From the NCBI RefSeq assembly GCF_947489355.1, contig NZ_CANLDD010000019.1:1-64000 (forward strand): a stretch of 64,000 nt of DNA. The letters are read 5' to 3'. Both the position numbers and the translations under genes were made by a program. Positions 44,770 through 52,761 of this stretch are shown one piece after another. Source of the DNA: an uncultured Microbulbifer sp. (lineage in GTDB: Bacteria; Pseudomonadota; Gammaproteobacteria; Pseudomonadales; Cellvibrionaceae). A model generated the notes under the pieces. That model was not told the origin of the DNA and did no database searches. It worked only from the letters and a program-made list of their open reading frames with translations. Position 1 is the first letter of the stretch. Every line of letters begins with the position of its first letter.

Positions 44770-46059
44770 TCAGCTCTCCAACAGGAATCGTGCAATGGTG
44801 CGCAGGCCGTGGCCCTTGGCACCGGTTGCCCAGAGGTCATTGGCGCTGGGCTGGTAGGAACCGGACAAATCCATATGCACCCAATTGCGCCCCTCACCCT
44901 GCACAAAGCGTGCGAGGAAAGCGGCCGCGGTGGAAGCGCCGGGGCTGCCGTCTGCGCCGATATTGGCAATATCGGCAAAGCCGGAGGGCATCTGCTCGAG
45001 GTGAGCGCGTTCCAGCGGCAGGCGCCAGGCTTTTTCGTTTTCCTGCGTGGCGGCATCCAGAACCCGCTGCGCCATGCCCGCTTCGAAACTGAATACCGCG
45101 TTGAAATCGCGCCCCACCGCCACCTTCGCAGCACCGGTCAGGGTGGCGGCATCCAGCAGCCAGCGCGGCTCTGCCTCGGAGGCCGCAATCAGGCCGTCGG
45201 CCAGCACCAAACGCCCTTCCGCATCGGTATTGAGCACCTCAACAGCAACCCCATTTTTATACTGGATAATATCGCCCAGTTTAAAGGCGTGGCCGGAAAC
45301 CAGATTTTCGGCGCAGCACAGATACAGCTTCACCCGCTTATTCAAGCCACGGGCAATGGCCAGGGCCAGACCACCGCTAACCATGGCCGCACCGCCCATA
45401 TCGGATTTCATGGTGGTCATATTGGCCGAGGGCTTGAGACTGTAACCACCGGAGTCGAAGGTAATCCCCTTGCCCACCAGGCAGGTATCCACCGGCGCAT
45501 CGGACTCGCCGCTGGGGTTGTAATCCAGCTGCAACATCACCGGCTCGCGCACACTGCCACGGCCCACATTGTGGATACCCACAAAACCTTCGCGGAGCAG
45601 ATCCTCACCGGCGATCATGCGATAGCGCACAGCATCGGGCGCCAGCTTCTGCAGCATCTCCGCGGCGCTCTCCGCCAGAACCCTGGGGGAAACCCCATCC
45701 GGTGTGCCATTGGTGATTTCCCGCACCCAGCGCGCGGCGCTTTCACGGGCGGCCAGTTCTTTCCGCTCTCCAGCATCTTCGCTGCCCCAGTCAATCCTGT
45801 TGGCGGCCTTCGGGCTGAAATACCCCATCCAGAACGCCCAGCGCCGCTCGATATCCCAGCCCTCACCACTCAGAACAACCGCGCTCACCCCCAGGCCATC
45901 CAGGCGTCGCGCCGCGCGCTGCGCTGCAATTAACGCATCGCCCTTGGCCGCGCCGATATGGATTTGCGCCACACTGCCGTCAAAACTGAGCAGTGCAGAG
46001 GCTCCCCAGGGCGCCGCCGCCGTACCTTCGACCAACTGAACACGCATTACCTTTGACAT
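44770..46059 (-). CDS. pepB: Leucyl aminopeptidase family M17, PepB type
   Basis: Cytosolic two-metal aminopeptidase releasing N-terminal residues from peptides. The ATG at 46059 gives 429 residues, close to E. coli PepB (427), with AAGGGG upstream; the open frame extends further but the extra part is not family-like. Metal and catalytic residues lie in VGKGITFDSGGYSLKPS (Lys and Asp, about 196), SDMGGAAMV (about 220) and NTDAEGRLVLADGL (about 275-288), the M17 signature. It is divergent from the zinc-finger gene, 167 bases away. Confidence 0.93.
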   Translation of the reverse strand: MSKVMRVQLVEGTAAAPWGASALLSFDGSVAQIHIGAAKGDALIAAQRAARRLDGLGVSAVVLSGEGWDIERRWAFWMGYFSPKAANRIDWGSEDAGERKELAARESAARWVREITNGTPDGVSPRVLAESAAEMLQKLAPDAVRYRMIAGEDLLREGFVGIHNVGRGSVREPVMLQLDYNPSGESDAPVDTCLVGKGITFDSGGYSLKPSANMTTMKSDMGGAAMVSGGLALAIARGLNKRVKLYLCCAENLVSGHAFKLGDIIQYKNGVAVEVLNTDAEGRLVLADGLIAASEAEPRWLLDAATLTGAAKVAVGRDFNAVFSFEAGMAQRVLDAATQENEKAWRLPLERAHLEQMPSGFADIANIGADGSPGASTAAAFLARFVQGEGRNWVHMDLSGSYQPSANDLWATGAKGHGLRTIARFLLES

Positions 46060-46226
46060 ACAACCCCTTTTTTTGAAACTCATGTACCAATTTTTTTGGG
46101 AACCCAGTCCGTATTCTAACAGCACATCAAAAATACTCGACGATTGCGCCGTCACCGGGGCGACAGATAAACTGTTGTACGAAAAAACAGACACCGTCAG
46201 GAAAAGAAAATCCGCAGGAAAAATGT

Positions 46227-47639
46227 ATGAATGAAACCTGCCACTACCATACCCGTGTCGACGCATCCTGGCAGTGCCAGCCCTGTCAACGACAATATTG
46301 CAGTGCGTGTATCCCAGGCTCCAGCGCCAATTATCGCGGACAGGGTCCGGAGTGTCCGCTGTGTCACAAGCCCCTGACCTTTATCGGAGCCAGCAACAGC
46401 GCCAGGCCATTCTGGCAGATGGGACTTTTTTATCTAATCTATGCGCTGAAAGCGGGCCCTTTGACCGTGCTGGCGCTGGCGGCCGGCGCCAGCCTGTTGA
46501 TCACCGGTCCGGGGCTGGTGGCGATTGTGGTACTGGTGGCCACGATCGCACTGGTAACCCGCTATAGCCTGCTGGTGATTGAGCGACTGGCCGGCGGACA
46601 ACTGGCGGCGCCCCCGTTTGAGGACACCCTGGACGGCAACAGCGCTGCGCTGCTTTTAAAAGTGATCGGCATGATCCTGATAGCCGGTTTTGTCGGCTAT
46701 AAACTGGTGGCCTTAGGCTCCGCAGCAGTGCAGATTTATGCGCTCGCGCTTTCTCTCCTGACCCCGGCGGCGATGATTGTACTGGCCCTGGAACACAGCC
46801 TGCGCGCCGCCATCAACCCGCTCAAACTACTGCAGTTTACCCTGATTATCGGCTGGCCCTACTGGCTGCTGTGGCTCACTATCACCGCCATTTCAGCAGC
46901 ACCCGGCTTTCTCGTGGCAGCCACCGCAGCCAAATTACCCCCCTGGGCCATAGGGCCGGTAATCGCTGCCAGTACCACTTACTTCACCATCGTGACCAGT
47001 GCCATGATGGGGTACATCTGTCTGTCTCGGCAGCAACAGCTGGGTATCCACGCCGACCCCGATGAGGACAGCACCTATTTAGAGGAGGCGGCATTCAAGC
47101 GCGCGCGCATCCTCGCGGAAGCGCAGATACTGATGCGCGAATCCGATTTCAAATCCGCGCGCCAAGCCCTGGTGGAGGGGTTGCGCCGCTATCCCAATGA
47201 CGAGGCCCTCAACGAACGCTACTATCGTTTGCTGTTGGCAGCCGGGGACAAAAAAGCCCTGCGGGAACTGGGCCCACACCTGCTGGACACCTTTGTGCAC
47301 CTCAACCGGGCCCATAAAGCCGCAGAGCTGTTTCTGGCCACCGAGCCCGCCCCCCCGATTCAAAAGCCGGCACTGCGTCATGCCCTGGCTCAGGAGCTTT
47401 ACCAGCGGCACCAGTATCCGTTGGCAGCCCGCTTGCTGAATAATCTGCACAGGGAAAACTATGCGCATCTGGACGCCGCCTATCTGCTGCTGGCGCAGAT
47501 ATACATGGACGGCCTCAACCGCGAGGACCTGGCCAGAAAGCTGTTGCAGTTTGTGCGAGAGAAATTCCCCCACAGCCCGCTGCGCGCACAGGCAGAGACC
47601 TTGTGGAAGGTGTTGAACAGCGTCCGAGCCAGCGGCTGA
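46227..47639 (+). CDS. B-box-like zinc finger, polytopic membrane and TPR protein
   Basis: A 470-residue protein of three parts. The N-terminus (1-50) has paired metal motifs CHYH, CQPC, CSAC and CPLC in the order of a B-box zinc finger. Residues about 63-270 contain six hydrophobic helices with short loops, like DUF4013-type membrane domains. The last 190 residues are helical repeats (FKSARQALVEGLRRYPNDEAL, and others) resembling TPRs and probably cytoplasmic. I know no defined function. Zinc finger plus TPR on the same side suggests a membrane-anchored scaffold. The ATG at 46227 is preceded by AGGAAAAATGT. Confidence 0.7.
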   Translation: MNETCHYHTRVDASWQCQPCQRQYCSACIPGSSANYRGQGPECPLCHKPLTFIGASNSARPFWQMGLFYLIYALKAGPLTVLALAAGASLLITGPGLVAIVVLVATIALVTRYSLLVIERLAGGQLAAPPFEDTLDGNSAALLLKVIGMILIAGFVGYKLVALGSAAVQIYALALSLLTPAAMIVLALEHSLRAAINPLKLLQFTLIIGWPYWLLWLTITAISAAPGFLVAATAAKLPPWAIGPVIAASTTYFTIVTSAMMGYICLSRQQQLGIHADPDEDSTYLEEAAFKRARILAEAQILMRESDFKSARQALVEGLRRYPNDEALNERYYRLLLAAGDKKALRELGPHLLDTFVHLNRAHKAAELFLATEPAPPIQKPALRHALAQELYQRHQYPLAARLLNNLHRENYAHLDAAYLLLAQIYMDGLNREDLARKLLQFVREKFPHSPLRAQAETLWKVLNSVRASG

Positions 47640-47678
47640 CTGACTGCTACACCGCACGCCTGCGATTTGGGTTCGCCA

Positions 47679-48044
47679 TTACCAATGCTTCAGAGCCCGG
47701 TTGCAAAGATACAGGCAGCGGGCAAAACCGTTGTAGGCTTTGTTGAGGCACCAGCGCAGGCCGGGTGTCTTGGATACCAGTGCCTTCCACTGCTCATCGG
47801 GCGAATTTTCCCAGATGGCAATAAATGCCTCATAACCCACCCGCAGCTTGCCATCGGCATCCACCAGGTGCAGTCGCTCGCGCACAAATTCCAGATCCAG
47901 ATTCATCACTTTTGCTCTGTCGTTATCCAGATGCACATCCTCCCAAACCACGGCGCACACTGTGGATTTCCTTTTTTGCGCAGTGATGCCCGCGTTGCAC
48001 ACCGGGCAAGCGGAGTTGTAGAGCACACGAATTTTGGCAGCCAT
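47679..48044 (-). CDS. DCC family thiol-disulfide oxidoreductase-like protein
   Basis: A 121-residue protein of the DCC1/DUF393 family. The family motif is near the N-terminus: LYNSACPVCNAG, where the usual D-x-x-C-x-x-C is shifted to N-x-x-C-x-x-C (Cys13, Cys16). VGYEAFIAIW in the middle is also typical. Thioredoxin-like fold is predicted. Substrate is unknown. The gene ends convergent to the zinc-finger/TPR gene, 39 bases away. Confidence 0.8.
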   Translation of the reverse strand: MAAKIRVLYNSACPVCNAGITAQKRKSTVCAVVWEDVHLDNDRAKVMNLDLEFVRERLHLVDADGKLRVGYEAFIAIWENSPDEQWKALVSKTPGLRWCLNKAYNGFARCLYLCNRALKHW

Positions 48045-48091
48045 AGCAGCTCACAGCAGGGGGTGGTTATTCACAGCAACGATGCCGTCAT

Positions 48092-48559
48092 TTAAAGGGG
48101 ATCGGCGATATCCCCCAGATTCACCAGTTCCCAGGGCAGACCCCGGTTACGGTAAAGCCGCTTCCCTTTATTGGGATAATCGCAAACATCATGGTCCAGG
48201 CGCTGACCGGCAACAATGCATCTCTGGACTCCGTCGCCGGTGTTTTTCATGGTGTGCGGCAGACCACCCGCCGGATAACCGATAAAATCCCCTTCCGCAA
48301 CGGAATATTTTTCCTCGCCAATTTGAACCTCGGCTACCCCCTGCAAAATATACACACATTCGTCGTCAAATTTGTGGCGGTGAAATTCGGTGGATTCGCA
48401 CCCCGGCTCTATTTCAATCCTATGAAAACCGAAACCGGTGATACCGGTGCGGTCGCCAAGGGACTGATTGCGGCGCACCGCATTGGGGTTGAGGAAATGC
48501 ACCTTGCGCTCCGCGGCCATTTCCAGGATTTCCTGCTTCTTCAAAATCGGCTTGTGCAT
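48092..48559 (-). CDS. Cupin-domain protein (155 aa)
   Basis: A single-cupin protein with an N-terminal helical lead. Motif 1 reads CESTEFHRHKFDDECVYILQ (about 54-73), with the His-x-His...Glu metal set. Motif 2 is GDFIGYPAGGLPHTM (about 90-104) with the second-site His. This class includes proteins annotated as sugar-binding or transcriptional-regulator-like cupins, but no DNA-binding part is present. The ATG at 48559 has GAGG closely upstream. Its 3' end is 47 bases from the DCC gene, same strand. Confidence 0.8.
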   Translation of the reverse strand: MHKPILKKQEILEMAAERKVHFLNPNAVRRNQSLGDRTGITGFGFHRIEIEPGCESTEFHRHKFDDECVYILQGVAEVQIGEEKYSVAEGDFIGYPAGGLPHTMKNTGDGVQRCIVAGQRLDHDVCDYPNKGKRLYRNRGLPWELVNLGDIADPL

Positions 48560-48655
48560 ATTTTCCTCTTGTTTACCCATGCCGGCAAAGCCACACGGCA
48601 TTGAGACTGTGTCATCAATCCAACCTCTTGCGCACCGCAGAGTTACTAGTCCCAA

Positions 48656-50071
48656 TCAGGCCGTTCCGGACACCTGCATATTGTCGGTTAATCTCTTTAT
48701 CTCGCGGGCGCGCCCCTCCTCCCCCATGCGCCGGTAATAATTCACCAGGCGCATACCCAGCTTGGGTATCAGCGGATGCTTTACATTCTGCGAGGCCAGG
48801 CGACACAGGAGCGCTTCCAGCCAGGGCCAGTCCCCGGCTTCAGCGGCGCGGCGCGCCAGCAGCAGGCAGGCTTTGGCGGTGAGTGCGCGGGGATTTGCGG
48901 TTGCCTGCAAGTAGCGGCGGTAACCCGCGGCAAGCATAGATACTTCAATTTCCGGATTGGCTGCCAGGGCGAAAAGGGCGAGGTTGGCGCGGTGGAACGC
49001 CTCGCTGTCCGGGGTCATCGCGGTCAATTCAATAGTGCGCTCAATCAGCACCAGGCTGTGCGGGTACTGGCGCACGGCAGCCGCGGCTGCCGCGGCTGCC
49101 TCAACCAGTTTGCCCTCCTCCTGGAAGCGGTCAATCCGCGCCAGGGCGCTTCTCTGCGGCGAGGGCAGTGCATCCGTCCCCTCTTCCGGCAGGGCCTGTA
49201 CCGGCGGACGCCAGTAGAGCAGCAGCAGGGCCAGGGCAAACCCCGCCAGCAGGCCCCCGGTATGGGCCCAGTAGGCAATACCGGCATCGCCGTAGAAGTA
49301 GCCGAACATTTCCTTGCCCAGCCACAGGGGCAGCACCAGCAGCGCCGGTGCACTGAACTCTCCGAACACAAAGCCGAGCGTGTAGAAAAAGCGCAGGCGC
49401 CGCACGCCATAGATGGCTACAAACATCCCCATAATCGCCGACACGGCCCCGGAGGCGCCCACCATCGGCACATGGCTGCCCGATTCCACCAGCATATGCA
49501 AACCCGCCGCGGCCAGACCACCAAGCAGATAGAGGGCGAAAAACCAGCCCCCTCCCAGTGCCAGTTCCACCGCCAGGCCGAACAACAGCAAGAATACCAT
49601 ATTGCCGATCAGGTGATCCCAACTGCCGTGCAGGAACATATGGCCAAATAGCCCGGCAGGGCTGGGCTCCGCCGGTGTCAGGCCAAGGGCCAGGCTGCTT
49701 ATGCGGCCACGCAGCCCGGCAAAATGCTGGCGTTGCTGCAGCCACAGGGTCTGGTCCGCCTCCTCCAGCCTGGGCAACAACCACCGGTGGAATTCCGGGT
49801 TCCACAACAGTTCGCGATAGACGAACTCCTCGCCCTCGGCACCCACCTGCAGGCGCCACTCGGGGTGCACCTCATCCACGTACACCAGGAAACGCTGCTC
49901 CTCCAGGCCGGGCAGGTCACTGCTGAAGTAGTATTCCTCGGCCTGACGCCAGCGAGCCTCATCCCCGCTTTGATAGATGGCGAACACCAGCAGGTTGAGG
50001 AGAATCAACACAAAACACACCAGCGGAGGGCGGCGCCAGTCCGGTTTGTTTTGAATGGGAATAATCAGCAC
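48656..50071 (-). CDS. Rhomboid-family intramembrane serine protease
   Basis: Cleaves transmembrane substrates within the bilayer. The start is probably GTG at 50071 (AAGGAA six bases upstream), giving 471 residues. A first helix (about 19-35) is followed by a periplasmic stretch (about 40-130), then six further helices. Catalytic Ser is in VGASGAVSAIMG (about 207), and catalytic His in YWAHTGGLLAG (about 265). The HxxxH-like HGSWDHLIGNM (about 153) is the conserved helix-2 region. The C-terminal ~170 residues are soluble helices resembling TPR repeats, longer than in GlpG. Confidence 0.88.
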   Translation of the reverse strand: MLIIPIQNKPDWRRPPLVCFVLILLNLLVFAIYQSGDEARWRQAEEYYFSSDLPGLEEQRFLVYVDEVHPEWRLQVGAEGEEFVYRELLWNPEFHRWLLPRLEEADQTLWLQQRQHFAGLRGRISSLALGLTPAEPSPAGLFGHMFLHGSWDHLIGNMVFLLLFGLAVELALGGGWFFALYLLGGLAAAGLHMLVESGSHVPMVGASGAVSAIMGMFVAIYGVRRLRFFYTLGFVFGEFSAPALLVLPLWLGKEMFGYFYGDAGIAYWAHTGGLLAGFALALLLLYWRPPVQALPEEGTDALPSPQRSALARIDRFQEEGKLVEAAAAAAAAVRQYPHSLVLIERTIELTAMTPDSEAFHRANLALFALAANPEIEVSMLAAGYRRYLQATANPRALTAKACLLLARRAAEAGDWPWLEALLCRLASQNVKHPLIPKLGMRLVNYYRRMGEEGRAREIKRLTDNMQVSGTA

Positions 50072-50191
50072 GGGCGTTTCCTTATTGTTATTGCACGCGC
50101 GCCCGGTAGCAAACCGCAGCAATAGGGATAACTTGAATGGGGCCATTATGCAGGCCGCCGCTAGGAAAATACTACGTCTGTCCGCTGGAAC

Positions 50192-51513
50192 TCAATAGCT
50201 GTCGAACGCCGCTGGCCTGCCGGCTATGGCTTTACAGCGCGCGTTTTCCTGTTGCCAACAGCAGCCAGACCGGGCAAACCGGCCCACGCGCGCATCCCAT
50301 TGGTAACACTGCAGCTTGCAGAGAGGTTGTTCCCGGTACAGTAGGCCCGGCACGCGGGAAAGCGCCGGGCAACCGGGCAACCGGGCAACCGGGCAACTAT
50401 CAGCAGAGTACAAAAGCGCCCTTAACAGGCGCCGTATTATCGTCATGCCCCATACAGAAATCGGCGGCTGAGGCCAATCCGGGCTAAGGGGGGTGGTGCA
50501 GATGGGCACAGCCCGGATTGCCGGTGTTATCGGTTCGGGCGAGCCTTCAATTGCCCCCCCAGCGCCAGTCAAGGTAATGGGTACATACTCGAATGCAGCA
50601 TTAAGGGTAAAGTAGGGTTCCGAGACAAACCAGGAGAAGGGCGGCGCGCCGAACCCCACCAACAAATTGGCATTGACAAAAGAGGCCGAGTCAAAGAAGG
50701 GGGAAGGCCACCAAAGGCGGCGAAACAATAGTCCAGCATGTCATCAAAATCGAGTTTGACAAACTCGACACCGCCTTCAATAGAGGTTTCCAGGGAGGCA
50801 TAGGTTCCCGTAGCCTCGACCTGGGCACGTGTCGGTGCACAATAAAAAGTCTTCTTCACGAGATTGCCTTCCACATCCTCTTGCGTTCCCTGGTAAGAGG
50901 CAATATTACACAGGACAACGGCACTGGTCACTGTAACTGGCACCGTGTTACTGACAATGCCACCCTGGCTGGCAAAAACGCTGGTGCTGTCCACTTCCAC
51001 CGCCACAACCTCACCCAGGTTATCCACCGTGGCGATTACGGTGTTGTCGCTGCTCCAGGCCACACTGGCAGTAGCTGCCATCGCTAAAATTACCCAGGGC
51101 GGTGAGCTGCTGGCTGTTGCCCTTGGACAGGCTTACCACCTATGGGGGCAACTCAATACTGGTTAGGACAACACCGCTCACGGTGATCGACGCTCGATTG
51201 CTGACAAAGCCATTCAAGCTGGCGAAGATACGGGTACTACCTGGGGCCACGGCCGTAACCTCACCGCTGTCATTGACGGCCACAACCGCGGCATCCTCAC
51301 TTACACTATTGGTAATATTGGTGGTAGTGCCATCGCTGAAACTGCCTCGGGCAATATATTGCTGTGTATTACCCGGCACCAGAGACAGACTGCGCGCAGC
51401 GTTTTCTGCGGGAACTATTTGGATGGATACCAGGCTGAAGGTCTGATTATTATTGGATTCACAACCTGCCAGAATGGCGCTGAGCACAATAATTAAAAAA
51501 GACTTAAAGACAT
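50192..51513 (-). pseudogene. Broken gene for an Ig-like (BIG2) surface lipoprotein
   Basis: Several frames on the minus strand together read as one lipoprotein with repeated bacterial Ig-like domains. From the ATG at 51513, adding one T to the six-T run (51493-51498) restores a full lipoprotein signal ending LAGC. The first Ig-like repeat then meets an in-frame TAG (51140-51142). Next, one extra base near 51073 shifts the frame before the second repeat (TASVAWSS ...). Finally, one missing C in the five-C run near 50705 would rejoin the tail (FFDSASFVNANLLVG). Four lesions argue for decay, although two are in homopolymers, where sequencing error is possible. The true 3' end is uncertain. Confidence 0.7.
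50365..50396. repeat. Tandem 8-bp repeat, four copies
   Basis: CCGGGCAA occurs four times in perfect tandem. Eight bases is not a multiple of three, so copy-number change would shift any frame crossing it. It lies in the 3' part of the broken Ig-like gene region. Confidence 0.9.
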
Positions 51514-51685
51514 TTTCTTGAGTTCCGTTGCGCCAAATTAAAAAGATAAGGCGCCAAACCACTCCCTCGCAGTGAAAAATTGCATACAAAAGATGATAGA
51601 AACGCGTGTAGCGTAATTGTCTGTGATTGGCATTTGCTTTTCCAGCGTTATGCTGGGATCAACCCCAGCAAGAGGCGTTGACCTC

Positions 51686-52249
51686 ATGAAAAGAATTGCG
51701 GGATTTACCCTTATAGAACTAATGCTCGGCCTAACAATACTGACAATCGTCACGATACTGGCCTTACCCTCCTTTACGGATTTTGTAAAACGTTACAAAA
51801 ATAAGGCAAAACAATTCGAACTGTTTGAAATCCTGATATTAATGCGGTCCAAGGCTTACAGCGAAAACCGCAGCTATTCCCTATGCCCGAGCCAAGAGAC
51901 CAGTTGCGCCAATAACTGGTCTGGTGGCGCGCTATTATTTACCGATGATGACAGAGACGGAACGCTAGATACGGGTGAAAAGGTTGAACGGCTATTCGCC
52001 CCTTTGGAAGATGGTGCCACACTGAGCTGGAATGCCTTTAACAATAAAGGCTACCTGATCTTCAATCCCGGTGGCACCACACCATCCCAGAGTGGTAACT
52101 TTTCTTATTGCCCCGCCAGTGGCGAGGCAAAGTACGGCTGGATTATTATTCTCAATGCCATTGGCCGGCCTTACTTCGCAAAAGACAAGGACGGGGATGG
52201 TATTGTTGAAAATGGCAGTGGAAAAAAACTGATTTGCCCGCAGACCTGA
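51686..52249 (+). CDS. GspH/FimT-type pseudopilin
   Basis: 187 residues. The start at 51686 gives a short basic leader MKRIAG followed by FTLIELMLGLTILTIVTILA, a class III prepilin signal with cleavage after Gly6 and Glu at +5. The rest fits a GspH/FimT globular domain, with a late FTDDDRDGTLD acidic segment and an FNPGG turn. Prepilin peptidase (PilD) would process it. It is a second FimT-like gene, convergent with pilE (their ends are adjacent) and outside the main minor-pilin operon. It could be a duplicate tip pilin. Confidence 0.82.
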   Translation: MKRIAGFTLIELMLGLTILTIVTILALPSFTDFVKRYKNKAKQFELFEILILMRSKAYSENRSYSLCPSQETSCANNWSGGALLFTDDDRDGTLDTGEKVERLFAPLEDGATLSWNAFNNKGYLIFNPGGTTPSQSGNFSYCPASGEAKYGWIIILNAIGRPYFAKDKDGDGIVENGSGKKLICPQT

Positions 52250-52690
52250 TCAACAAGCGCTACTCCAACACATATCCTCTGGGGCAAACTTCTTGTCATT
52301 ATCCCTATCCCAGGCTTTTGCCCCATTGGATCGCAGTTCCAGTATACCGTCTCCAACCTGGCTATTGATGGGGATGGCTCGGAGGCTGTAGCTGCTTTGA
52401 GTGAGATTGATAATACGCAGATTATATTTTTTACTACCTGCATCCAAGGGGGCCTGAGATGGAAATATTTTCGGTACATCATTATTGTCCGCAGTGCCCT
52501 GATAGGTTCCATTTTGGGTAAAGTGCCGCTCCATAGCCTGAGCCAGCCCCATCAACGCTCCCTGAGCATCCGCCCTGTTGGCCGTACGCACCTGATCTTG
52601 GTATGAGGGCCAGGCAATGCCCACCAGTATTCCGATAATTGCGATTACAATCATCAACTCTATTAGGCTAAAACCAAGTTGTTTTTTCAT
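52250..52690 (-). CDS. pilE: PilE-type minor pilin
   Basis: A 146-residue prepilin. Leader MKKQLG, then FSLIELMIVIAIIGILVGIA with Glu at +5, followed by the PSYQDQVRTANRADAQGALM helix typical of PilE/PilA-like minor pilins and two late cysteines (CWSSAC) for the D-loop disulfide. The start at 52690 is fixed by the leader. It is the last gene of the fimT-pilV-pilW-pilX-pilY1-pilE block, 71 bases after pilY1, as in Pseudomonas. It is likely part of the priming/tip complex of the type IV pilus. Confidence 0.9.
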   Translation of the reverse strand: MKKQLGFSLIELMIVIAIIGILVGIAWPSYQDQVRTANRADAQGALMGLAQAMERHFTQNGTYQGTADNNDVPKIFPSQAPLDAGSKKYNLRIINLTQSSYSLRAIPINSQVGDGILELRSNGAKAWDRDNDKKFAPEDMCWSSAC

Positions 52691-52761
52691 CGTTTTGGGT
52701 ATTGATTGTATCCAGTTATTCCAGCCCGGCAGTATCGGGCCCCTACTTGTATCGACAACGC

